A DNA stretch of 20,570 nt, from NCBI GenBank assembly GCA_044233795.1, contig JBIIJL010000036.1, forward strand, positions 1-20,570, in the 5' to 3' direction. This document shows, piece by piece, positions 8,035 through 15,943 of the stretch. Source of the stretch: JBIIJL01 sp044233795 (GTDB lineage: Bacteria; Pseudomonadota; Gammaproteobacteria; Legionellales; Legionellaceae). The notes below the pieces were generated by a model, which was not told the DNA's origin, made no database searches, and saw only the letters and a list, made by a program, of their open reading frames with translations. The position numbers and the translations under genes were made by a program. Position 1 is the first letter of the stretch; every line of letters begins with the position of its first letter.

Positions 8035-9921
8035 TCATGATTTAATCGACAAAGCAGTTTTCGCTTTGCTCCTTTTGGCAACTGAGGTTTTGTCAGACCT
8101 CCTTGTTCTTGACAATGCGTTAGACAATGGCTCTTTTGCACTCGCCATGTAACAAAAATCGAATCGCTTTACAGCCCAATACTTTTTACCCATGAAGGCA
8201 TTAAGTAGTTGGGTGCATATTGAGAGCATTGGATATAAAATGAAAATAACTGGTAGTAGCAGTAATTTAACAGAGCCAGTTACAGTAGCCCTCGGCATAG
8301 CTGGCTTGATCTTGCTGTAGTACCAATGGTAGAAATTAATCGAAATTTTGGTACCAAATCCACCGTAACTATCTTCCGAAATAATTTTAATTTTATTTTG
8401 TGTTTTGGACAGGAAGTTAAATATGTTTTTATTATCTGTAGTATAGTAAATCAGTCTACCATTTGGCTTAAGAATCGCCCTTACTAAACCTAAAAAGTCA
8501 TCACTCAAAGGCAAGTTAAAATCTCTAACAATTACGCGATCATAATGATTTTTATATAGCCGTGAATAAGCTTCTACATTGTTAATTAAAACTTGCTGAT
8601 CCCCAAGAGAAATTTGTAAATCTTTACGCTCGAAACAATAATGATTTATTTCATGAATTAACGGGTGGTAACTATCATCGAAATATAAAATGCTCCCTGA
8701 GATTCTTCTTACTTCATTAACAAATGGATTGCAAACACCTATCTGAAAAGCAAAATTCCAATGCCATGGATACAACCCCTTAGAGGACCGCGTCAGACGC
8801 GAAAAATATTCCGTGCCTGTTCCAATGATAGAAATATAAAACATCTTTATTTTCTTAATGTATTGACTACATCTAAAAGCAATTGCCCATTTTCGCAAAG
8901 CATCCTTACGCCGAGAGGCTAACCGACCAAGTATTTCATCTACCACTTTAGTTGTTATTGCTTCAGTCTTAGACCACCCAGGATGCAATGCATTTTCTGC
9001 ATGAATTTTGATAACTGTTTTAATAAAAGATTGGTGCTTTTTATTAGTGCAGGTTTCAGCCCACATCGCAATATCATCCGTATTACCTTTTCTATAGGCA
9101 GCTAATACCTTGTGCGTATGTGAGCTCATTTCAAAAGCAACCAACTCGTCAGAATCGGCCACGATATATTCTTCGTTCTCCGCAGAATCGAAGGCTAAAG
9201 CGAGATCGTCGTCAATGGTAGATTTAAAATCACACTGTTTAGGAGTACCATATACTAACAATGGGTGTAAATGAAAACACCTGGCTATGAGACCCGTTTC
9301 ATCAACAGTCCAAAATAAATTTGCTGGCATTAACCCCCCCCCTTTCTCATCAAAAAAATGGCTGCACGTTATAGGGTGTAGATATTGCAAAGCAATTTTT
9401 ACTAATTCTCGTGGTGTTAGATTGATGTTACCTTTATATTTTGTAAGCTCTGGACAGAATAATTCGCTGCTTATCCTAATCCCTGACATATGAATTATTT
9501 TATAACCATTTTCTACAATCTTATGCATGGATAACATCGCTTGATTACTCCATACACAATCAGGCGGAATAAACACAGCATAGCTTCCATGCTCTACCGC
9601 ATAGTTGAACCCTGCTTTATGGCACCAGCTCATTGCGCTATGGTTGTTAGAAAAATGATCGTCAAAAACAATAAGGGAAACCTCGACGAATTCCTGCAAC
9701 TTTTTCAATATAGGGGCTTTTGTAATTGAGCTATCAGCTGGTGATTTTATATAAATAAAATATTTAACCTTGCTTCTCTTAGAAAGAGCGGGAATATTGT
9801 CTCGTGCAAGCAATGAGGGCAAGCAAACATCTAAAAATAATTTAGTGTGGCCATCTCCCCACACTGGGGTGATAAATACATACTCTTTCAACTCACTACT
9901 TTCCTTGTATTTTTCATCCAT
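8035..9921 (-). CDS. Large glycosyltransferase-like protein with degenerate methyltransferase-like domain
   Basis: The 628-residue protein appears to have two parts and a tail. Residues 11-330 look like a GT-A-type nucleotide-diphospho-sugar fold: a first strand YVFITPVWGDGH, a strand ending AVFIPPDCVWSN (115-126) where a DxD-like site is expected, and an acidic TIDDDLALAF stretch (235-244). Residues 400-500 resemble the second half of a class I methyltransferase (YDRVIVRDF, then LKPNGRLIYYT at 484-494), but the place of the glycine-rich SAM loop reads GSILYFDDS and has no GxGxG. A hydrophobic segment (551-574) and a basic tail close the protein, so it may be membrane-attached. I cannot name a family. 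A G9 tract at codons 194-196 could switch the gene off. The start ATG 9921 has no strong ribosome site. Glycosyltransferase is an inference from fold-like patterns and from context. Confidence 0.55.
   Translation of the reverse strand: MDEKYKESSELKEYVFITPVWGDGHTKLFLDVCLPSLLARDNIPALSKRSKVKYFIYIKSPADSSITKAPILKKLQEFVEVSLIVFDDHFSNNHSAMSWCHKAGFNYAVEHGSYAVFIPPDCVWSNQAMLSMHKIVENGYKIIHMSGIRISSELFCPELTKYKGNINLTPRELVKIALQYLHPITCSHFFDEKGGGLMPANLFWTVDETGLIARCFHLHPLLVYGTPKQCDFKSTIDDDLALAFDSAENEEYIVADSDELVAFEMSSHTHKVLAAYRKGNTDDIAMWAETCTNKKHQSFIKTVIKIHAENALHPGWSKTEAITTKVVDEILGRLASRRKDALRKWAIAFRCSQYIKKIKMFYISIIGTGTEYFSRLTRSSKGLYPWHWNFAFQIGVCNPFVNEVRRISGSILYFDDSYHPLIHEINHYCFERKDLQISLGDQQVLINNVEAYSRLYKNHYDRVIVRDFNLPLSDDFLGLVRAILKPNGRLIYYTTDNKNIFNFLSKTQNKIKIISEDSYGGFGTKISINFYHWYYSKIKPAMPRATVTGSVKLLLLPVIFILYPMLSICTQLLNAFMGKKYWAVKRFDFCYMASAKEPLSNALSRTRRSDKTSVAKRSKAKTALSIKS
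9334..9342 (-). repeat. G9 homopolymer tract inside coding sequence
   Basis: Nine consecutive C on the plus strand give nine G in the coding strand of the 628-residue glycosyltransferase-like gene, encoding Gly194-Gly196. A T7 run lies about ten bases upstream in the coding direction (9352-9358). Losing one G makes the next in-frame codons GGT TAA, an immediate stop; gaining one G gives a TGA ten codons past the tract. The sequenced state is in frame. G-tracts of this length in surface-glycan genes are known slipped-strand phase-variation sites in several bacteria; that it varies here is inference. Confidence 0.8.
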
Positions 9922-9964
9922 ACAATTTGCTCAGCACCGTTCGAGTAAAAGCCAACTTATAGTC

Positions 9965-11158
9965 TCAAAAATTACTAGTATCTTCAATGGTTGGTTTATG
10001 ATATTCCTCAATTAACCGACACATCAATGCAAACTCTCGTTCAATCACATTCACATCGTCATTTTCCCATACCCATTTTTGCAATACACCAGCAAAGGGT
10101 AATGAACTGCCTATCTCAAATCCTTGTTTTTTAAAAGCACTTACTGTAGTTTGTGGCACTTCTGGCACCATCATTTTAAATGTAAGATAGCGACATTTAG
10201 CATTGAGCCAACAAAGAACCATAGGCCCATTATTTACACCTAAATTTAGATAGCTCATCTCGTATATTGCAGCTCGTAAATTTAAATTCAAAGCTGGCTC
10301 TGTGAAAAATACATATTCTGATAATTCTTGAGGCACCTCATCAAACGCATTACTTGTGTCAGGTATAAAAATTGGTAAATAGATCTTAGAATCTAATTGT
10401 CTTACAAAATCACTCCACGAACACAAGTTGCTATTTCTAGCCGGCATATAAGACGAACACCGCAAAGTAATAGTAATGAGTTTCCTGCCGTGCAAACGAT
10501 TTTTTAACCACTGCTCAATATAACGCTTCGACTGGTTGGTAGGACTTAATGACATGAGATGTTTTGAGCGGTCCTTTAGCAAATGGTGCACACAAGGAGT
10601 CGTTGGAAACGAAGCACTGTAACGCTTTGGGTAGATACTAGCTCTTTTTCTCTCACATAAAAGAAGAGCCTCTTCGCGGGTCGCGCAATAGGTTATACCG
10701 GCGCAAGTAGGCAACAAATGACATATTGGGAAAAGGATTTCATCTCGCCGCCAGTGCCGCTCAGCAATATCAATACACTCTTCATAATCCGAAGTCTCCT
10801 CACGCAAACCTTGATATTTCCCTGGAACAAAAACAATATGCACTTTGGATAAGTTTTTTCTTTTTCTCTCCTTTTCTGCAAGAACCAAGGCCCAAGCAAT
10901 ATCAAAAGTAACAGGCGCCACTTCTAGATCATAAAATAAATAAAGTGAATCTGAATCAAGAGCTTTACATTCGTAAACAACAGCTCTTACTTTATTCACT
11001 GGCCAAAGAACAAATAAGTAAAAAATCAGCATGAGAGGTTTGAAAAATTTTCCAAGCGCAGTTGTCCCTCGCTCTGCTTCTTGTAAAAGACGCGACAGTA
11101 GCCACGATACACCAAGCAATCTAATTTTTTTGAAAACTGATGCTTGTGTATTTTGCAT
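9965..11158 (-). CDS. Putative GT-B-like glycosyltransferase, family not recognised
   Basis: A 397-residue protein with one likely membrane segment or membrane-binding helix near residues 40-55 and no signal peptide. Two halves are suggested: an N-terminal half with YLFYDLEVAPVTFDIAWAL and VHIVFVPG strands, and a C-terminal half opening with ITITLRCSS and PIFIPDT strands. The stretch LNLGVNNGPMVLCWLNA recalls the acceptor/donor loop of GT-B enzymes such as the GT9 heptosyltransferases, which read roughly S-x-D-S-G-x-x-H-L-A, though the His is absent. This supports a glycosyltransferase in the assembly of the glycan, but only weakly; another nucleotide-sugar-binding enzyme is possible. The start ATG 11158 has a weak TAGAG upstream. 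It stands 43 bases before the 628-residue gene and 42 bases after the transketolase pair. Confidence 0.45.
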   Translation of the reverse strand: MQNTQASVFKKIRLLGVSWLLSRLLQEAERGTTALGKFFKPLMLIFYLFVLWPVNKVRAVVYECKALDSDSLYLFYDLEVAPVTFDIAWALVLAEKERKRKNLSKVHIVFVPGKYQGLREETSDYEECIDIAERHWRRDEILFPICHLLPTCAGITYCATREEALLLCERKRASIYPKRYSASFPTTPCVHHLLKDRSKHLMSLSPTNQSKRYIEQWLKNRLHGRKLITITLRCSSYMPARNSNLCSWSDFVRQLDSKIYLPIFIPDTSNAFDEVPQELSEYVFFTEPALNLNLRAAIYEMSYLNLGVNNGPMVLCWLNAKCRYLTFKMMVPEVPQTTVSAFKKQGFEIGSSLPFAGVLQKWVWENDDVNVIEREFALMCRLIEEYHKPTIEDTSNF

Positions 11159-11200
11159 AGTTGACTCTATATAAATAATGAATTAGTACTCTGATATTTT

Positions 11201-12148
11201 TCAGACTTTAGATTGTTGCAATGGTTTTTTTGCAACAATCTCCTTATAAATGGAATTAACATCCAATCCGTGAGCCTTCAACAAACTATCATGACCACCA
11301 TATACATGAAGAAACTTGTCCTGTAATGAATAACATCTAAGTTCGCATTGTGAGCGCATATCCCAAGCAATTTCTTTGACACGTGACCCAAGTCCTCCAT
11401 GCGGGACATGCTCTTCTATGATAATGACTGTTTTATGAGTTGCTAATAAATTTTCAATACCTACAACATCTAATGGTTTCAATGAATGGCACGAGACCAC
11501 TGTGCTACTGTATTTGTTTTTTTCTTGCAGCTGTTGTGCCAAATCCAAAGCCATTTTGACCGTTGGACCGTAAGATATAATGCATACATCTTGGCCCTGG
11601 CAAATTCGACGCACTTTGCCTGGCACAAAGGGGTCAATTGCTGATGCAGTTAAATCAGGCTCCCCGGCTTTACCCAAGCGTAAATAGGTTGGCTTTTCAT
11701 TTGTTGTAGCACACCACTCTGTTATTAACTTGGTCTCAGCAGGATCACACGGCGCCAAGACTTGCATACCAGGAATGGCTGAAGCAATGGCAATGTCTTC
11801 CATTGCATGATGCGTTCCACCAAGCGTTGAATAAGACACACCGCCGCCCACTCCAACAACAGTAATCGGCAGTTCTTGGTAGGCGATGTCATCACGAATG
11901 AATTCGAAAGGGCGATACAATGCAAAGGTTGCTATCGTATAAGCAAAAGGACGCATCCCTCGAATCGCCATACCTGCAGCAATCCCAATCATCGATTGCT
12001 CAGAAACACCCGTGTTGATAAACCGCTCGGGAAACTCCTCGCGAAATTTTGTAATAGAGCCTGCTGGCGATATATCTGCAACGACCAAAGCAAGTCTTGG
12101 ATCATTTTTTCCAAGCTCATAGAACGCAGCCGCAAATTGATTTCTCAC
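11201..12148 (-). CDS. Transketolase, C-terminal subunit (split type)
   Basis: Supplies the pyrimidine-binding and C-terminal domains of a two-subunit thiamine-diphosphate transketolase. GVSEQSM (47-53) carries the catalytic Glu50 that activates the cofactor. STLGGTHHAMEDIA (107-120) matches the transketolase and DXP-synthase pyrimidine-domain signature, and a transketolase C-domain follows from about residue 180 (VCIISYGPTV and the EEHVPHGGLGS stretch). At 315 residues it has the usual length of split transketolase C subunits. Its ATG overlaps the N-subunit stop as ATGA (12145-12148), so the two are made in equal amounts. Inside a polysaccharide locus it is more likely to move a two-carbon ketol unit in making a special sugar than to serve the pentose phosphate pathway, but that is inference; a spare general transketolase cannot be excluded. 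Confidence 0.92.
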   Translation of the reverse strand: MRNQFAAAFYELGKNDPRLALVVADISPAGSITKFREEFPERFINTGVSEQSMIGIAAGMAIRGMRPFAYTIATFALYRPFEFIRDDIAYQELPITVVGVGGGVSYSTLGGTHHAMEDIAIASAIPGMQVLAPCDPAETKLITEWCATTNEKPTYLRLGKAGEPDLTASAIDPFVPGKVRRICQGQDVCIISYGPTVKMALDLAQQLQEKNKYSSTVVSCHSLKPLDVVGIENLLATHKTVIIIEEHVPHGGLGSRVKEIAWDMRSQCELRCYSLQDKFLHVYGGHDSLLKAHGLDVNSIYKEIVAKKPLQQSKV

Positions 12149-12969
12149 ACCACACCCCCTTCTAGCTCGAGCTTGGCTTGTTGATACTCCACTGAATCAG
12201 GAGATCGATAATGCCAAATCGGAACACTCTCCATGTAGGAAACTCCTTTCCCTTTAATCGTTTTACAGGTCACAAATAATGGTTTTGTCGGATGCTGATT
12301 TAGTGCAGCTGTATAGATCTGCTGACTATCGTGGCCATCAACCTCCTGCACGCCCCACCCGAAAGCTTCGAGCTTTTCTGTCACAGGATAAAGCGCTTGA
12401 TGATCAACACTCATGCGAGCTAAGCCGGAAAAATCATTAAGATCAAGAAAAACTGTCAATGTATTAAGCTTGAGATTCGAGGCCATCAAAATAGCCTCCC
12501 AAGTTGACCCTTCTTGAAGCTCTCCATCAGAAACCACAACATAAGTATGGCTATCAACTCCTTGTATACGATTTGCAAGTGCAATCCCTGTCGCAATTCC
12601 CAAGCCATGTCCTAGAGAGCCCGTAGATGCAGCAATTCCAGGCAAACCATAGTCAGGATGCGCGCCTAACCGACCACTGGGCTGGCAATATGTCGCTAAA
12701 TCCTCATCTGTCAAAAAACCCAATTCGTTCAAGATGACATACTGACTCATACAGCCATGACCCTTTGACATCAAGAATGTATCTTTGAATGTGTTATCTT
12801 CATTTTTTCGCATCAAGCAATGATAGATAACATCTGTTATTTCTAGGCAGGAAAAAGCTGGAGCAATATGCAATGCCCCAACCTGCTGTGAAATATCAAG
12901 GATTTGATGACGATACTTTTTGCACCGTAATTGAGCCTCATGAAGATCAAACGTACCCTGTTTCTGCAT
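12145..12969 (-). CDS. Transketolase, N-terminal subunit (split type)
   Basis: Supplies the thiamine-diphosphate and metal-binding domain. SKGHG (68-72), ASTGSLGHGLG (114-124) and SDGELQEGSTWEA (147-159), with Asn178 some 30 residues later in DLND, form the standard cofactor-binding set; the first Gly of the usual GDGE motif is Ser here, while the metal-binding Asp148 and Asn178 are kept. FVTCKTIKGKGVSYME in the last third is also typical. Its 274 residues match split transketolase N subunits. An AGGGTG ribosome site lies a few bases before ATG 12969. The 57-base gap upstream is the largest between two genes in the operon; no promoter could be supported in it. Confidence 0.93.
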   Translation of the reverse strand: MQKQGTFDLHEAQLRCKKYRHQILDISQQVGALHIAPAFSCLEITDVIYHCLMRKNEDNTFKDTFLMSKGHGCMSQYVILNELGFLTDEDLATYCQPSGRLGAHPDYGLPGIAASTGSLGHGLGIATGIALANRIQGVDSHTYVVVSDGELQEGSTWEAILMASNLKLNTLTVFLDLNDFSGLARMSVDHQALYPVTEKLEAFGWGVQEVDGHDSQQIYTAALNQHPTKPLFVTCKTIKGKGVSYMESVPIWHYRSPDSVEYQQAKLELEGGVV

Positions 12970-13026
12970 TATTCACCCTATCTACCTTGAAAATAAAGCG
13001 CCCGAAAGACGCATCATCTAAATGAT

Positions 13027-14019
13027 CTACGCTCTCATCACATAATCAGTCGAACACTCCTTCAACTGCGTCAAATACCGATCAGTCCAATCAACCATTT
13101 CCTTAAGACCTTCATCCCAAGTAATTTGGGGTTCCCAACCGACATCTTTTTTGATTGCCGATGAATCCAACCAATATCTTGAATCTTGGCCAAGTCTATC
13201 TTCTGACATTTCACATAAATCAGTGAAGGGCATATTCAGAGCACTTGCACAACGCTCAACAACTTCTTTAATCGAAGTAGGTTCCTTAGGACCCGCATTG
13301 TAGATTGTTCCAAGAGGAGCCTTTTCAGACACCAAATGAATTGCACGAGCCAAGTCTCGAGCATGAATATAAGATTTTTCGGCCCGCCCACCGCCATGCA
13401 AAGGCAACTTTGTTCCTAATCGACCAAGCAACAACGCTTTTGGAATCACACGATGCAATAACTGACCAGGACAATATGCATTGGATGGACGAATCACATT
13501 CATCGGAAACTTCAGAAATTTATGAATAGACTCAAGATGCATATCAAAAGCGACCTTAGATGCCGCATAGGGACTGGAGGGCTTGATGGGTTCACTTTCT
13601 GTACAAGGATAGGTGGCTGAACCATACATTTCTGAAGTACCTATTTGGATAAAACGCTCAAGCCATGGTCGTTTCATAAGCTCCTCAGTTAGTCTTGCGA
13701 GCGCCATAGAGTTTGTTTCAAAATAGCGCCAACTATTCTTCCAAGACACAGCTCCCTCGCCTTGAGCTGCAAAATTGATGATAACTTCGGGCTTTTCTTT
13801 ATCAAGTAATTCCATTAATAAATCAAGTTCATGTGTGACATGTCTGGCATGATATTCATAATTGTCACGTTTCTGAATGTTTAAGGAGAATGGTTCATCG
13901 CGCAATAAATTGCGCCCAACGCCAATTACTTTTTTAGGCTTAGCATGATCCAGCAAATACATTGACGTGTGGATCCCAAAAGATCCACCGCCCCCTAGAA
14001 CAACATACGTTTTTCCCAT
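13027..14019 (-). CDS. NAD-dependent 4,6-dehydratase-like extended SDR
   Basis: Probable nucleotide-sugar 4,6-dehydratase or epimerase that makes a 4-keto-6-deoxy intermediate. The Rossmann loop is GGGGSFG (9-15), the active-site strand IGTSEMYG (126-133) and the dyad YAASK (Tyr151, Lys155). The TSE triplet matches GDP-mannose 4,6-dehydratases (Thr-Ser-Glu), whereas dTDP-glucose dehydratases have Thr-Asp-Glu; the C-terminal RLGQDSRYWLDSSAIKKDVGWEP region is more like RmlB. The longest frame begins at GTG 14064, but an AAGGAG site seven bases before ATG 14019 fixes the start there, giving 330 residues and placing the Rossmann loop at the N-terminus. It lies 57 bases before the transketolase pair, which could act on its keto product. 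Confidence 0.85.
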   Translation of the reverse strand: MGKTYVVLGGGGSFGIHTSMYLLDHAKPKKVIGVGRNLLRDEPFSLNIQKRDNYEYHARHVTHELDLLMELLDKEKPEVIINFAAQGEGAVSWKNSWRYFETNSMALARLTEELMKRPWLERFIQIGTSEMYGSATYPCTESEPIKPSSPYAASKVAFDMHLESIHKFLKFPMNVIRPSNAYCPGQLLHRVIPKALLLGRLGTKLPLHGGGRAEKSYIHARDLARAIHLVSEKAPLGTIYNAGPKEPTSIKEVVERCASALNMPFTDLCEMSEDRLGQDSRYWLDSSAIKKDVGWEPQITWDEGLKEMVDWTDRYLTQLKECSTDYVMRA

Positions 14020-14026
14020 ACTAAAT

Positions 14027-14032
14027 CTCCTT
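14027..14032 (-). promoter_or_regulatory. Strong ribosome binding site deciding the 13027-14019 gene start
   Basis: AAGGAG on the coding strand stands seven bases before ATG 14019. It rules against the 15-codon extension to GTG 14064. Confidence 0.75.
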
Positions 14033-14075
14033 TTATTCAATTTCATCCAACACAAAAAATTCACAAAAATACTAT

Positions 14076-15290
14076 CTACCCGACCAATGCCCTCACCTTC
14101 TCACACACATATTGGCTAAAAGGTAATGAGGAAGTAAAACCTGGGGAGACTGCATTTAAGATATGTATCGAGTCTTTATCCCCTTCGATAATAAAATCCA
14201 TCTCCAATTTTTTTTCTTTGATATTCAAAAGCTGTGCGCGAATTCCAGGTACCCCAAACTGGGTAAAATTCGATGCCTCTACACCTTTCGCCAATGATTT
14301 GGACAATTTAACCATATGCGACTTAGAGTATTTTTTTATCTCTTCAAGCGCTATCTTTTTAAAATCAAACCCTGAATAAAAGACTAAGCCCATTTGTCTT
14401 GCTGCAATATCTAAAAACTCTTTTATGCTAAAGCGATGCCTAAAATCATATTGCTCACGCCAAAGCGCCGGAATCGCTGTGGGCCCGAGCTTTGCCTGAC
14501 CTTCGGCATTAATCGTAAAATGCACCCCAAGAAATGGATTCTTTAAATCAGGCACAGGATAAATTAGCGTTTTCATCGAATGAGCCGGCTCATCTGAGTA
14601 CAAATAAAGCCCTTTAAATGGCAAAATACGGTAGTTTTTCGAAAAATTAAAATCCCGTGCAATCTTATCTGCATAAAGCCCACCAGCATTCACCACAAAT
14701 TTAGTGTGAAAAATTCCTTGGCTGGTGACAAATGCGCCATCAGTTCGTCTTTTCAAATACTTAGTATCACAACAAATGCGGATACCCTCTTGCTCAGCAT
14801 CAATACGCATCGCCTCCACCACGCTCTTCGGATGAACAGATGAGGTGTTCGGTGAAAAAATCGCTCGCTGATAAGTAAGCACGCGCGGTTCAATTTGTTT
14901 AGCCTCAGCTTCCGTAATATCCTGGAGCACGACGCCATTATCTAGACCGCGCTGAAGCAGAACATCCAACGATTGCAATTCATCATCATTTCTTGCAACA
15001 ACCAACTTCCCGCATCGATTGACCGGGATATTGCGAGACACACAATATTCTGTCAGAAGCTCATTCCCAAGCTTGGTAAATTTAGCCTTTAAACTATCTT
15101 TGGTGTAATAAAATCCGGCATGAAGTACGCCACTATTTCGCCCACTGGCGTGAAAACCACAGGTTTTTTCTTTTTCAAGCAGAGTGATTTCGGCATCAGG
15201 AAATTCTTTTTTAAGCGCTCTTGCTAAACTAATCCCAATGACTCCCCCGCCAATCACAATAAAATCACTTGTGTTAGATAACTTGGTCAT
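14076..15290 (-). CDS. FAD-dependent oxidoreductase, L-2-hydroxyglutarate oxidase (LhgO) type
   Basis: Flavoenzyme of the DAO/LhgO family, whose namesake oxidises the 2-hydroxy group of L-2-hydroxyglutarate. The dinucleotide-binding fold is IVIGGGVIG (11-19) with Glu39 at the end of the second strand. ASGRNSGVLHAGFYY (48-62) is the signature that separates LhgO from other DAO oxidases, and the C-terminal NAVSPGFTSSLPFSQYV fits the LhgO substrate/FAD end. Its length is normal at 404 residues. The frame can be extended to TTG 15305, but ATG 15290 overlaps the upstream stop as ATGA (15287-15290), which I prefer. Within the sugar module it may oxidise an alpha-hydroxy acid or sugar intermediate, or recycle 2-hydroxyglutarate formed by side reaction; the sequence does not tell which. 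Confidence 0.85.
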   Translation of the reverse strand: MTKLSNTSDFIVIGGGVIGISLARALKKEFPDAEITLLEKEKTCGFHASGRNSGVLHAGFYYTKDSLKAKFTKLGNELLTEYCVSRNIPVNRCGKLVVARNDDELQSLDVLLQRGLDNGVVLQDITEAEAKQIEPRVLTYQRAIFSPNTSSVHPKSVVEAMRIDAEQEGIRICCDTKYLKRRTDGAFVTSQGIFHTKFVVNAGGLYADKIARDFNFSKNYRILPFKGLYLYSDEPAHSMKTLIYPVPDLKNPFLGVHFTINAEGQAKLGPTAIPALWREQYDFRHRFSIKEFLDIAARQMGLVFYSGFDFKKIALEEIKKYSKSHMVKLSKSLAKGVEASNFTQFGVPGIRAQLLNIKEKKLEMDFIIEGDKDSIHILNAVSPGFTSSLPFSQYVCEKVRALVG

Positions 15291-15943
15291 TCTAGAACAG
15301 TCCAATAATAATCACCCGTATAACCTGCCTCTTTAAAAAGCTCTACCCATTGTTCTGGATAATCATGAAATTCCGCCGTCAACACCCACTCTTCAAAGAG
15401 CTCTTTTTGTTCTGGGGTATGATAACTATCTACCTGGACAAATCCACGGCCTTTGGATACACGCTGAAGTTCTTGCATCGCAGCAAGCACGCCCGCTTTT
15501 TTGAAATTATGTATCGTATTTAATGAAATCACCGCATCAAAGCTTCCATCAGGAAAAGGCATGTCATCAGCACTGCCCTTATGTAATCGACCAACCACTT
15601 CGGGCTCACAATGCTTTAAAGCATACTCTGAAATATCAAGTCCAAACGCTTCCAGTCCTGGGCATGCAATCATCAAATCTTTCACCAAAAAACCCTTCGC
15701 ACACCCAACATCCAATACCTTATCGCCTTTTTTTAACTGATAGTGCTCAATGATATCTTTAGCAACAGGGATCCATCGTCCATCATAATGATAACCACCA
15801 TACCCATAATCCCTTGGGCCATCAAAATACATCTCACCATATTGTTTTGACACGCGAATCACATCTTCATTTCTAGCATCACGCCTTGCTGATATATTTC
15901 GTTTAGCCTTCGGCAACGCCTTAAGTAAGTTAATTTCCCGCAT
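15287..15943 (-). CDS. Class I SAM-dependent methyltransferase (type 11)
   Basis: A 218-residue soluble methyltransferase with SAM loop VLDVGCAKG (76-84), acidic loop GLDISEYAL, and FDAVISLNTIHNF before the strand RGFVQVDSYHT. The N-terminal 55 residues are basic and then Gly/Tyr-rich (YGYGGYHYDGRW), a lead that may help form the acceptor site. The open frame extends to GTG 15949, but the ribosome site GGGGAG (15949-15954) stands five bases before ATG 15943, so that is the start. It overlaps the upstream gene by 14 bases and the next gene by four. Sugar O-methylation is likely but unproved. Confidence 0.85.
   Translation of the reverse strand: MREINLLKALPKAKRNISARRDARNEDVIRVSKQYGEMYFDGPRDYGYGGYHYDGRWIPVAKDIIEHYQLKKGDKVLDVGCAKGFLVKDLMIACPGLEAFGLDISEYALKHCEPEVVGRLHKGSADDMPFPDGSFDAVISLNTIHNFKKAGVLAAMQELQRVSKGRGFVQVDSYHTPEQKELFEEWVLTAEFHDYPEQWVELFKEAGYTGDYYWTVLE

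Noticed and set aside
11159..11200. AT-rich gap with a TATATA-like box as an internal promoter before the 9965-11158 gene
   Set aside because: No matching -35 element at suitable spacing could be supported, and such boxes arise by chance in AT-rich gaps.
11876..12184. Plus-strand open frame of 102 codons opposite the transketolase genes
   Set aside because: It lies antisense to two well-supported transketolase subunits, has no family features, and is explained as a shadow frame.
15501..15753. Two overlapping plus-strand open frames opposite the 15287-15943 methyltransferase
   Set aside because: They are antisense shadows of a gene with clear SAM motifs, and two overlapping frames cannot both be real on this evidence.
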